A stretch of 64,000 nt of DNA from the NCBI GenBank assembly GCA_945612235.1, contig CALZAE010000001.1:1-64000 (forward strand). The letters are read 5' to 3'. Of this stretch, positions 7,763-15,178 are shown one piece after another. The stretch's first letter is position 1. The number at the start of each line of letters is the position of its first letter. The translations under genes were made by a program, and so were the position numbers. The notes below the pieces were generated by a model, which saw only the letters and a program-made list of their open reading frames with translations, did no database searches and was not told where the DNA came from. This DNA is from an uncultured Gammaproteobacteria bacterium (GTDB lineage: Bacteria > Pseudomonadota > Gammaproteobacteria > Pseudomonadales > Pseudomonadaceae).

Positions 7763-8182
7763 TCAAGGCAGTACCACAGCAACCGTACCGGCAACGTGAT
7801 TACCCATTGAATTTTTACCTTTAAAGCTGACAGTCACTGAGTTTGTCGCTTCGTCGCGCTCTGTGACTTCACCTGTAAAGACCATCGTATCGCCAGGATA
7901 GTTGGGCGCACCCAACTTAATTTTCTGACTTTTAAATGTGGCTAAAGGGCCTGCCCAATCTTCGATAAACCGCTGCACCAAACCATTGGTGGTGAGGATA
8001 TTCATAAAAATGTGCGGTGAACCTAAAGCTTGCGCCGCTTCTTTATCGTGGTGCCCTGGAAAATAATCACGAGTGGCAATCGCACCACCGTTAATCAGGG
8101 TCACTGTGATCGCAATACTAAGCTCTGGTAGCTGATCGCCAACCTTAACCTCAGCGATTGATTTGGTTTTCTTCAAGGTCAT
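7763..8182 (-). CDS. chsH1: MaoC-like enoyl-CoA hydratase subunit ChsH1
   Basis: A 139-residue hotdog-fold protein with the motif ATRDYFPGHHDKEAA; Asp39 and His44 are the expected catalytic pair. In Mycobacterium, ChsH1 supplies the active site of the ChsH1-ChsH2 hydratase that adds water to the unsaturated steroid side-chain CoA ester. Its start lies inside the 3' end of the acyl-CoA dehydrogenase gene (32-base overlap), a sign of translational coupling. GGGATGGAAAT precedes the ATG. Confidence 0.85.
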   Translation of the reverse strand: MTLKKTKSIAEVKVGDQLPELSIAITVTLINGGAIATRDYFPGHHDKEAAQALGSPHIFMNILTTNGLVQRFIEDWAGPLATFKSQKIKLGAPNYPGDTMVFTGEVTERDEATNSVTVSFKGKNSMGNHVAGTVAVVLP

Positions 8183-9287
8183 ATTTCCATCCCAATTTAT
8201 CGTTGTTGGCTAACCAGTTACCCAGGCGCTCAAGGCTGCCTGATGCGCTTCCTAAAACCATTGACAGGTGACGGCTCCAGTACAAGAAGCGGTGAATTGG
8301 ATACGTTAAATCCACACCCACGCCACCGTGTACGTGCTGGGTTTTGTGCCCCACTAAATGCGCTGCCTCACAACTTAAATGCTGTGTTGCCAACGCCTCT
8401 GGCGTGCTTTCTAGACCTGCATCGAGACGATAGAGCAACTGATAGAGCGTGCTGCGTAAAGCTTCAACAGCAATATGGCAATCGGCCATGGTCATTTGCA
8501 CAGCTTGGAAGGTGCCAATGGCTCGTCCAAACTGCTCACGCTCTTTGAGGTACTCAGACGTACGTGCGATTTGTTCAGCACTCACACCCAACTGCAATGA
8601 AGACAAGGCAGCAATCACGCGCTGCTCTAACCACTGCGCGGCCTCAGCAGGCAGCACATCGCTCGCACTGATATTGACCTGCTCGCACTGCACATCAGCC
8701 ACGGCCACACCATTGTTGGCCACACCCTCAACTAACGTCACACCTTGTGCTTGTGGGTTGAGCAGCACCAAACGCAGCTCATTACCGGCTTGCGCCAGCA
8801 CCAGCAAATGATCCGCCTGTGCAGCATAAGCAACAGCACCGATCTGCCCCTGCAAAGTGAAGCCTGCATCGGTTGCTGTGAGTTGTAAATCAACGCCTAA
8901 GCTACTGTTTAGGCTGGTTGCAGCAACGGCTAACAGCTTCTCAGCGCTGGCAGCTTGCTCAATCAATGCTTGATGCTGCTCGCCATGGAATTGGGCTAAA
9001 CAGCTGGCTGCCAACTGATGCTCCCAAATGGGCACCTGCGCCAAACTTGCGCCTTGCGCTTGCAGCACGCAAAACAGCTCAGTCATGCCTAAGCCACTGC
9101 CGCCAAACTCTTCAGGAATAGCCAGTGCATGCAGACCCGTTTCAATACAGGTTTGCCACACATCATCCATAAATGGCTTTGCCGCTAGGTCATAATCGCG
9201 CATCTGCTCATCGGAGCAATTGTCGCGGAACAAACCATCGGCCATTTGCGCAATCGCGCGCTGGTCTTCACTTAATGAAAAATCCAT
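8151..9287 (-). CDS. chsE1: Acyl-CoA dehydrogenase, non-catalytic partner (ChsE1/FadE28-like)
   Basis: A 378-residue acyl-CoA dehydrogenase fold (FSLSEDQRAIAQMADGL at the start). It lacks the ER motif (the region reads AALSSLQLGVSAEQIART) and the GGTNEIQ tail (reads VGVDLTYPIHRFLYW). It is therefore expected to act only in complex with the catalytic partner at 5388-6554, as in ChsE1-ChsE2. It lies between chsH1 (overlapping) and chsH2 (13 bases upstream). Confidence 0.83.
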   Translation of the reverse strand: MDFSLSEDQRAIAQMADGLFRDNCSDEQMRDYDLAAKPFMDDVWQTCIETGLHALAIPEEFGGSGLGMTELFCVLQAQGASLAQVPIWEHQLAASCLAQFHGEQHQALIEQAASAEKLLAVAATSLNSSLGVDLQLTATDAGFTLQGQIGAVAYAAQADHLLVLAQAGNELRLVLLNPQAQGVTLVEGVANNGVAVADVQCEQVNISASDVLPAEAAQWLEQRVIAALSSLQLGVSAEQIARTSEYLKEREQFGRAIGTFQAVQMTMADCHIAVEALRSTLYQLLYRLDAGLESTPEALATQHLSCEAAHLVGHKTQHVHGGVGVDLTYPIHRFLYWSRHLSMVLGSASGSLERLGNWLANNDKLGWKYDLEENQINR

Positions 9288-9300
9288 AGAGCCCCCTTAA

Positions 9301-10278
9301 TTAAGCGACAGGTCGAAACTGTGGCAAGGTTTGTCGGTCATCAAAACGATTGAACTCAACCTGCAGCTTCTGGCCAATTTCAAGATTCTTTGGATCAACA
9401 CCCACCAGACCTGCGATCAAACGCACACCTTCTTCGAGCTCAATCAGACCAATCGGATTGGGGTGATCAAAAGGCGCAACCTCTGGGTAGTGCATGACCA
9501 CAAAGGAGTACAGCTTGGCTTGACCACTGGCTTCAATCGAATCCCAATCAAAGCTGTGGCACTCGATACACACCGGCGCTGGTGGATGACGCAAAGTCTG
9601 GCAACTGGTACAACGCTGAATCAGCAATTTATTCTGCTCACAGCCTTCCCAGAAAAAGCGCGTGTCATCACTGACACCCGGCAATGGGCGCATACGTGCT
9701 GGCTTATCATCTTTTTTGACCGCTTTTTCTTCAGGCTTAGCTGCATGTGCAGGCTTAAACTTGAAGACACGGAACATCAGCTCACCGACTTTCTCATCGG
9801 TACCGCTGTCACTTTTCGAGTAGAACGGCATCGCCAAAGTGACGAAAAAGCCTGTACCCAAACCTGTGGTTTTCTCTTCGCTGATAGAATCCACATGACT
9901 GGTGTAATACAAGGTTTCGCCCAAGGTCACATGACGCTCAAAGCTCAACTCAGTATTCACCGCCACCACAGCTGGATAGCCATAACCCTCAATGACCTTC
10001 AACACCTCAAATGAATTTTCATCTGTTGAGCCCGGTGCATAGTTTTCATTATCCAACCCACCCATGCACCACACTTGGAGCATCGCTGGTGGCGCAACAA
10101 TATCGTCAAAGCCAGCCTCACGGGCAAATGCAGGATCGGTGTACAAGGGGTTATCAACACCCATGATTTCACACCAATGGCGAATCATCGGCGCGTTCAC
10201 TTGATCCCAAGCGTATACACGACCGTATTCACGACCCACAAAGGCTTCTATTTGTTTTAATAATTTAGGATCAGCCAA
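9301..10278 (-). CDS. chsH2: MaoC-DUF35 fusion, ChsH2-like hydratase/aldolase partner
   Basis: A 325-residue two-domain protein. Residues 1-175 are a MaoC-type hotdog domain (WCEIMGVDNPLYTD). After a charged Lys/Glu/Ala-rich linker (about 178-197), residues 205-325 form a DUF35 domain with a rubredoxin-like zinc site at Cys223, Cys226, Cys237 and Cys240 and an OB-fold. In mycobacterial ChsH2 the MaoC part pairs with ChsH1 and the DUF35 part binds Ltp2, so hydration and retroaldol cleavage are channelled. All three partners are in this operon. Compare 33642-34583, where the same two domain types occur in the opposite order. Confidence 0.88.
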   Translation of the reverse strand: MADPKLLKQIEAFVGREYGRVYAWDQVNAPMIRHWCEIMGVDNPLYTDPAFAREAGFDDIVAPPAMLQVWCMGGLDNENYAPGSTDENSFEVLKVIEGYGYPAVVAVNTELSFERHVTLGETLYYTSHVDSISEEKTTGLGTGFFVTLAMPFYSKSDSGTDEKVGELMFRVFKFKPAHAAKPEEKAVKKDDKPARMRPLPGVSDDTRFFWEGCEQNKLLIQRCTSCQTLRHPPAPVCIECHSFDWDSIEASGQAKLYSFVVMHYPEVAPFDHPNPIGLIELEEGVRLIAGLVGVDPKNLEIGQKLQVEFNRFDDRQTLPQFRPVA

Positions 10279-10342
10279 TTTCGTCTCCTGATGATATCGG
10301 TGACAGCAGCGCTTTTAATAACTAAAAGTGAGTCTGTCGAGT

Positions 10343-11131
10343 TTATTCAGCTTTATTTGCTGTAGAAGAACTCAAGAACGCTGGCTTTTCGCCACCGCCA
10401 TGCAGTAAAAGATTGGTACCACTCCAGTAGCTTGCATACGGCGAAGCGGCAAATAAGCATGCCCCTGCCACATCGTTGGGTTCACCCATACGCCCCGCAG
10501 GAATCGTTTTACCGACCGCCTGAATACCAGCTTCATCGCCGTAATGCAGGTGGGATTGCTCAGTTTTAATCAGTCCAGGACTGACCGATACCACACGCAC
10601 TTTAGGTGCCCACTCAACCGCCAACGAGCTGACCAGTGATAAAACGCCCGCCTTAGCTGCGCCATAAGCAGCCGTACCTGGCGAAGGACGTGAAGCGCTG
10701 ACGCTGCCAATAAAGATTAAGACGCCGCCTTCATCTTGTTGCTGCATCAGGTTATTCGCCAATTGGGCCACATTCAGTGGAACTAACAAATTGAGTCGAA
10801 TAATGCCTTCGCTAAAACGTGGTGACACGGTTGCCGCATCCACAGCTGGACTGCCGCCCGCATTATTAACCACCACATCTAAACGGCCATAACGCTCAGC
10901 GATATAAGCAAACAAGGCTGATAACGCATCAAAATCTCGTAAATCTACAGCCTGGAAATCAGCTGTGCGATCCTGCGCTGTAGGTAACTGCTCAGGTGTC
11001 TGACGACCGCACACGATGACTTGTGCACCAGCCTGTAAAAAACTCTGCGCAATCGTTGCACCAATACCTTTGGTACCACCGGTCACTAGGACAACTTTTC
11101 CGGTGTAATCTAAACTCTCTTTAACCTGCAT
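10343..11131 (-). CDS. Short-chain dehydrogenase/reductase (Rv3549c-like)
   Basis: A 262-residue SDR with TGGTKGIG in the cofactor site, NNAGG, and the active-site run GSVSASRPSPGTAAYGAAKAG. The C-terminal GTNLLLHGGGEKPAF resembles an SDR of the mycobacterial KstR regulon (Rv3549c). It is the first gene of the side-chain operon and sits 54 bases from the perfect palindromic operator at 11185-11212. It may oxidise a hydroxyl on the ring system or side chain; the substrate is unknown. Confidence 0.82.
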   Translation of the reverse strand: MQVKESLDYTGKVVLVTGGTKGIGATIAQSFLQAGAQVIVCGRQTPEQLPTAQDRTADFQAVDLRDFDALSALFAYIAERYGRLDVVVNNAGGSPAVDAATVSPRFSEGIIRLNLLVPLNVAQLANNLMQQQDEGGVLIFIGSVSASRPSPGTAAYGAAKAGVLSLVSSLAVEWAPKVRVVSVSPGLIKTEQSHLHYGDEAGIQAVGKTIPAGRMGEPNDVAGACLFAASPYASYWSGTNLLLHGGGEKPAFLSSSTANKAE

Positions 11132-11164
11132 CTAGGCTTCCTCATAGCATCGGTCTGTCATGAC

Positions 11165-11234
11165 TTTATTGCCTTACCTATAAAGGTTCATCGTCTATAT
11201 AGACGATGAACCTCAAGGGGTACAAAACCAGAAT
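11165..11234. promoter_or_regulatory. Divergent promoters with a perfect 28-bp palindromic operator
   Basis: Positions 11185-11212 form a perfect inverted repeat, GGTTCATCGTCTAT and its complement. Both arms carry GACGATG. Downstream on each side, at the spacing seen elsewhere, lie -10-like boxes: AATAAA on the minus strand (11165-11170, gap 18) and CAGAAT on the plus strand (11229-11234, gap 20). One site can thus serve both the side-chain operon and the divergent hydratase gene. It is the only fully symmetric copy in the window. Confidence 0.85.
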
Positions 11235-11275
11235 GCAGACAGCAATAATTGCTTATTTCTGCTGAGATCCCACAC

Positions 11276-12061
11276 ATGACTGACATTGATGAAGCCCCCG
11301 TTTTACTTGACTATCCAGAGGCTGGCGTGGCTAGACTCACTCTCAACCGCCCGCGCGTCAACAATGCCTTAAGCCTAAAGCTGCAAGCTCTTTTATCTGA
11401 GTATTTTGTCGCCTTAGCCGATAATCCTGACATTCGTTGTATTTTATTAACCGGCGGCGACACCGTCTTTGCTGCGGGCGGTGATATATCAAGCATGGCC
11501 GATACTGGTCCGATTGATATTTACCAGCGCCACACCGAGCGCGTTTGGGGTCCAATTCAACACTGCCCTAAACCTGTGATTGCAGCTATTTGTGGCTACG
11601 CTTATGGCGGTGGTTGCGAGCTGGCGATGCATGCCGACATCTTAATTGCCGGTGAAAGCGCACAGTTTTGCCAACCTGAAATTCGTATTGGCATCATGCC
11701 CGGCATTGGTGGCACACAACGTTTAGTGCGTGCGATCGGTAAGGCGAAAGCCATGCAAATGGCGCTCACCGGCAAACCTATTAGCGCCCACGATGCGTGG
11801 GTCGGCGGTTTAGTGAGCGAGATCGTGCCCGACGACCAAGTGCAAAGCCACGCACTGAGCCAAGCCAAATTGATTGCTAAAATGCCACCCTTAGCAGCTG
11901 AGCAAATCAAAGAAGTTATTTTGCTGGGTATGGATGCGTCACTGGAAGCAGGTCTGGCACTGGAACGTAAAGCCAACGCCCTGCTCTTCGCCTCGCGCGA
12001 CCAAAAAGAAGGGATGAATGCATTTATTGAAAAACGCAAACCCACCTTTACCGGCGAATGA
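11276..12061 (+). CDS. Enoyl-CoA hydratase (crotonase family)
   Basis: A 261-residue crotonase with both catalytic glutamates, Glu115 in YGGGCELAM and Glu135 in QPEIRIGIMPGIGG, so it should be a true hydratase. An upstream TTG at 11249 is possible, but the ATG at 11276 is where homology-like sequence starts. It is monocistronic, transcribed away from the side-chain operon from the shared palindromic operator, and followed by a terminator. It may hydrate a short or side-chain enoyl-CoA; the substrate is unknown. Confidence 0.87.
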   Translation: MTDIDEAPVLLDYPEAGVARLTLNRPRVNNALSLKLQALLSEYFVALADNPDIRCILLTGGDTVFAAGGDISSMADTGPIDIYQRHTERVWGPIQHCPKPVIAAICGYAYGGGCELAMHADILIAGESAQFCQPEIRIGIMPGIGGTQRLVRAIGKAKAMQMALTGKPISAHDAWVGGLVSEIVPDDQVQSHALSQAKLIAKMPPLAAEQIKEVILLGMDASLEAGLALERKANALLFASRDQKEGMNAFIEKRKPTFTGE

Positions 12062-12071
12062 CAGCTAACCA

Positions 12072-12110
12072 CACGCAAAAATGCCCGGATTAACCGAGCA
12101 TTTTTGCGTG
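12072..12110. terminator. Bidirectional terminator hairpin between convergent genes
   Basis: CACGCAAAAATGC (12072-12084) pairs with GCATTTTTGCGTG (12098-12110) across a 13-base loop. Its A and T runs suit both the hydratase gene (plus) and fadD3 (minus), whose stops lie 10-20 bases away on either side. Confidence 0.75.
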
Positions 12111-12128
12111 TAACCGAAGCACACTCAC

Positions 12129-13703
12129 TTAAGAGACATGACGGCGCAACTCAAGCTTATCCACTTTATTTGACGCATTTTTTGGCAAGTCATCATAAAA
12201 CACCACGCGACGCGGTACTTTATAATTAGCCATTTGCGTGCGACTCCAGTCAATCAACTGTTTCTCAGTCAACTCCACACCAGCTTTTAACACCACACAG
12301 GCACAACCTACCTCCCCCATGCGCTCATCAGGTATACCGATAACCGCAACTTGAGCAATGCCTGGATGCTCAAACAATCCAGCTTCAATTTCTGCGGGAT
12401 AGCAATTAAAGCCACCCACAATAAACATATCCTTTAAACGGTCCGTGATGGTCAGGTTGCCTTGTGCATCCACATGACCGACATCACCTGTGCGCAACCA
12501 ACCATCCGCTGTAATCGCCTCTGCAGTGGCTTGTGGGTCATTAAAATAGCCTTGCATCACATGAAAGCCACGCAAACAAATCTCACCCGACTCGCCTGTC
12601 GCCACAGGCTGGCCTTGAGTATCAAAAATTCCCAATTCAGTACCCGGAATAGGACTGCCGCTGGTGCTGGCAATGGTTTCAGCCGGCGCCGTGGGATCAC
12701 AGATCGTCGCCAAACCGCCACACTCAGTTAAACCATAAGCTGTAGTGACCACTGAAAAGCCCAGCTCATTGCGCAAGCGCTCAATCAGCACAGGAGGAAT
12801 CGCCGACGCACCGGTCACAGCAATGCGCAAACTGCTCAAATCCGCCTCAGCTAAACGCGGATGCGCCAACATCGACAAATACAAGGTCGGCGGCCCAGGC
12901 AATACGGTAATGCGCTCTTCTTCCACGCGACGGAAGATATCTTGCGCATCAAACACCGCCTGAGGAATGATGGTTGCACCCGCAAGCAAACAGGTTAACC
13001 AACCGGCTTTATAACCAAAGCTATGGAAAAACGGATTGACCACCAAATAACGATCGCCAGGCACCAAACCAATAATGCGCACATACTCACGAAAGGCTTG
13101 CAGCGTTTGCGTGTGATTATTCATCACGCCTTTTGGCTTACCCGTGGTACCTGAAGTAAAGAGCAAGTCAGATAGATCTTCAGCACGAATCGACTGCGCA
13201 CGCTCACGCGCATCATCCAAAGGCACCGCTGCACCCGTTTTAATAAAATCAACCAGCGCAATCTGATCCTCACCTTGCGCCTCGCCCAGCACCACAACCT
13301 GCTCTAAGGTTGCAGGGCGGTGTGGCGCCAGCATGGCGGGGTAATTCACATCTAAAAAATCACCCACAACAAATGCAATACGCGAACCACTGCGCTCTAG
13401 AATATCAGCGGCTTCATTGCCTTTCATACGGGTATTAATCGGTACCAACAGCCCGCCAGCACAATGCACAGCTAAAGCCACTAAGACCCAGTCAGTTGAG
13501 TTGGGCGACCAGACACTGACTCGGTCACCGGTCTGGATGCCACTGGCCATTAAGGCCCGCGTGATGGCCAAGACGCGATCGGGCAGCTGTGCGTAACTGA
13601 TTGATTCGCCTGGCGCTTCCAAAGCAATCCGCTCTGCGAACTGAGTTGCACCGGCAAAGACTAATTCTGGAATAGTGCATGCAATTTTGCTATCGACATT
13701 CAT
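12129..13703 (-). CDS. fadD3: Class I acyl-CoA synthetase, HIP-CoA ligase (FadD3-like)
   Basis: A 524-residue adenylate-forming ligase with LLFTSGTTGKPKG (ATP loop), AYGLTECGG, GDVGHVDAQG and DRLKDMFIVGGFNCYPAEIE (hinge). The block FFHSFGYKAGWLTCLLAGATIIP is characteristic of FadD3, which activates the C/D-ring propionate HIP to its CoA ester, the entry to ring C/D degradation. GTG or ATG codons lie upstream in frame, but AGGA eight bases before the ATG at 13703 favours this start. It is under its own operator copy. Confidence 0.87.
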   Translation of the reverse strand: MNVDSKIACTIPELVFAGATQFAERIALEAPGESISYAQLPDRVLAITRALMASGIQTGDRVSVWSPNSTDWVLVALAVHCAGGLLVPINTRMKGNEAADILERSGSRIAFVVGDFLDVNYPAMLAPHRPATLEQVVVLGEAQGEDQIALVDFIKTGAAVPLDDARERAQSIRAEDLSDLLFTSGTTGKPKGVMNNHTQTLQAFREYVRIIGLVPGDRYLVVNPFFHSFGYKAGWLTCLLAGATIIPQAVFDAQDIFRRVEEERITVLPGPPTLYLSMLAHPRLAEADLSSLRIAVTGASAIPPVLIERLRNELGFSVVTTAYGLTECGGLATICDPTAPAETIASTSGSPIPGTELGIFDTQGQPVATGESGEICLRGFHVMQGYFNDPQATAEAITADGWLRTGDVGHVDAQGNLTITDRLKDMFIVGGFNCYPAEIEAGLFEHPGIAQVAVIGIPDERMGEVGCACVVLKAGVELTEKQLIDWSRTQMANYKVPRRVVFYDDLPKNASNKVDKLELRRHVS

Positions 13704-13748
13704 CTCATTGATCCTACTCATTGGCGTCACAGCCTTTATTATTGTTCG

Positions 13749-13793
13749 AGATTAGCGAAGGCGATGCATGCACTCATCGTCAAGGTAGACTAG
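13749..13793 (-). promoter_or_regulatory. Steroid-regulon operator and promoter of fadD3
   Basis: The coding strand reads TAGTC-TACCTT-GACGATG (13792 to 13775). A -10-like TAATCT at 13749-13754 follows after 20 bases. The start codon is 71 bases from the operator. The site lies in the 106-base gap after the regulator gene. Confidence 0.8.
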
Positions 13794-13809
13794 ATATTGA
13801 ATCCCCAGA

Positions 13810-15054
13810 TTAAGAATCGCGCTTAAGTGGTAGCAGCAACTCACCAGGCACCAGTGATTTTGTCGGTTGATTGGGGTCAACCGACGATCCACTGAGCGCA
13901 ACCACACTATTGAGCATCACGCGGACCAACTCAGCTTGGCGGCGCACACCGGTTTTAGAAAAAATAGCACGCAAATGGGCGCGCGCGGTATTGCGCATAA
14001 TACCCAACTTTTCTGCGGTATCTTCCAAAGACAAACCATTGGCCAATTCCAGCGCCAAGGCGGTTTCTGCCGGCGTAAAGTCAAACAACTCTTTCGCTAC
14101 CGAACTGCTAACACTCGACTTATTCACCGCGTCGCGTACATACAACAATAAAGCGCTGCGATCGCCATCATCCAGCCAGCTGGTATCGGGGACAGTTTCA
14201 AACACAATACCTAAGTTCACTTCACCTGAAGGACGTGTCACCGATAAAGGCCCGCTGCTAATCGGTTCACGACGCTCACGCGCATCAAACGCATCTTTGA
14301 TACGTTTTTGCAATTCCTTGTTATCACTCGGATAGCTGGCCTCAAGGCGATCACCAACCAACTTCAGTCCGTCAGATCTCTCCAGCAAGGTCTGCGCATA
14401 ATCATTGAGCTTTTGCACCACACCTTTATCGTTCAAAAGAATGGTGGCCACCGATAAGCGATTAATCGCATCAGCATATAAATTGCCCATCGACTCACTG
14501 CGACCCAACATACTGCGCACATAAAATGCACTGCGTATATGCGGTAACAGCATCTGGCATAACGCCCTATCCTGCTCATCAAACGCCGGCTCTGATTCAG
14601 CACGGGTAATGCGCAAGCGAAACACACCGTCATGCTCGGTGGAAATATCAGCGCCCATCACATGAAACACATTTTGATACTTACATGACGTTTGGTAATA
14701 GTCCGTTTTGACCCACTCTTCATCGGTCATCACATCACGCTGAGTAAATACGGTATCGATGGATTGCCCAGAAAAGGGTGTCAGACTGCGGTAATAACTG
14801 CTGTAAGCCAATTGCCCGTGTACGGCTAAGTCGCCTGAAACAAGCATTAAACCGACATCTTCAACACCTGGAATACGTAAAATAAGCGTGACAAAGTTGG
14901 CTTTAAAATGCTGACGCATACGATCCAATGCAACGGTAATAGTTGCGTCATCATGACTGCCGTCATGAATGGATAAAACCAATTGATCGTATTCTGCAAG
15001 GGAGATATTTAGACTACTGACTGCAGCCTCGGGAGTAGAATGATTTGGCTTCAC
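13810..15054 (-). CDS. LuxR-type transcriptional regulator (TeiR/TesR-like)
   Basis: A 414-residue protein with a C-terminal LuxR/GerE helix-turn-helix at about 326-385 (FTPAETALALELANGLSLEDTAEKLGIMRNTARAHLRAIFSKTG split over the helices). The N-terminal 300 residues show no phosphoacceptor receiver motif and no obvious autoinducer domain; a PAS-like sensor is possible. Length and layout match TeiR of Comamonas testosteroni, a LuxR-type activator needed for testosterone catabolism. It starts at a GTG with GAGGT five bases upstream and has its own TATAAT-containing promoter without the regulon operator. As the only regulator in the window it is the best candidate to bind the repeated operator. 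Confidence 0.85.
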   Translation of the reverse strand: MKPNHSTPEAAVSSLNISLAEYDQLVLSIHDGSHDDATITVALDRMRQHFKANFVTLILRIPGVEDVGLMLVSGDLAVHGQLAYSSYYRSLTPFSGQSIDTVFTQRDVMTDEEWVKTDYYQTSCKYQNVFHVMGADISTEHDGVFRLRITRAESEPAFDEQDRALCQMLLPHIRSAFYVRSMLGRSESMGNLYADAINRLSVATILLNDKGVVQKLNDYAQTLLERSDGLKLVGDRLEASYPSDNKELQKRIKDAFDARERREPISSGPLSVTRPSGEVNLGIVFETVPDTSWLDDGDRSALLLYVRDAVNKSSVSSSVAKELFDFTPAETALALELANGLSLEDTAEKLGIMRNTARAHLRAIFSKTGVRRQAELVRVMLNSVVALSGSSVDPNQPTKSLVPGELLLPLKRDS

Positions 15055-15099
15055 GATAACCTCTTTATTTTATGCTTTAGTTCATGAAGATAATGCTTG

Positions 15100-15105
15100 A
15101 TTATA
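15100..15105 (-). promoter_or_regulatory. Sigma70-like -10 box for the LuxR regulator gene
   Basis: The coding strand has a perfect TATAAT 45 bases before the GTG start. A poor -35 (TGCTTA) lies 17 bases upstream. No TAGTC-N6-GACGATG motif is present, so the regulator seems to be expressed independently of the regulon it may control. Confidence 0.5.
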
Positions 15106-15131
15106 CTCTTCCTTATACCAATTAAGCATAA

Positions 15132-15169
15132 CGTCTTCTCAGCACACTGTTATACGTGCTGAGAAGACG
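15132..15169. repeat. Perfect 14-bp inverted repeat between regulator and MMPL genes
   Basis: CGTCTTCTCAGCAC (15132-15145) pairs perfectly with 15156-15169 over a 10-base loop. It lies 10 bases after the MMPL stop and about 27 bases upstream of the regulator's TATAAT. There is no T run on either strand, so it is either a non-canonical terminator or a protein-binding site. Confidence 0.6.
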
Positions 15170-15178
15170 AGGGTATAT

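Noticed and set aside
9331-10014. A 227-codon open frame on the plus strand
   Set aside because: It lies wholly antisense to the chsH2-like gene, has no recognisable domain or ribosome-binding site, and its composition is that of a reverse-complement shadow.
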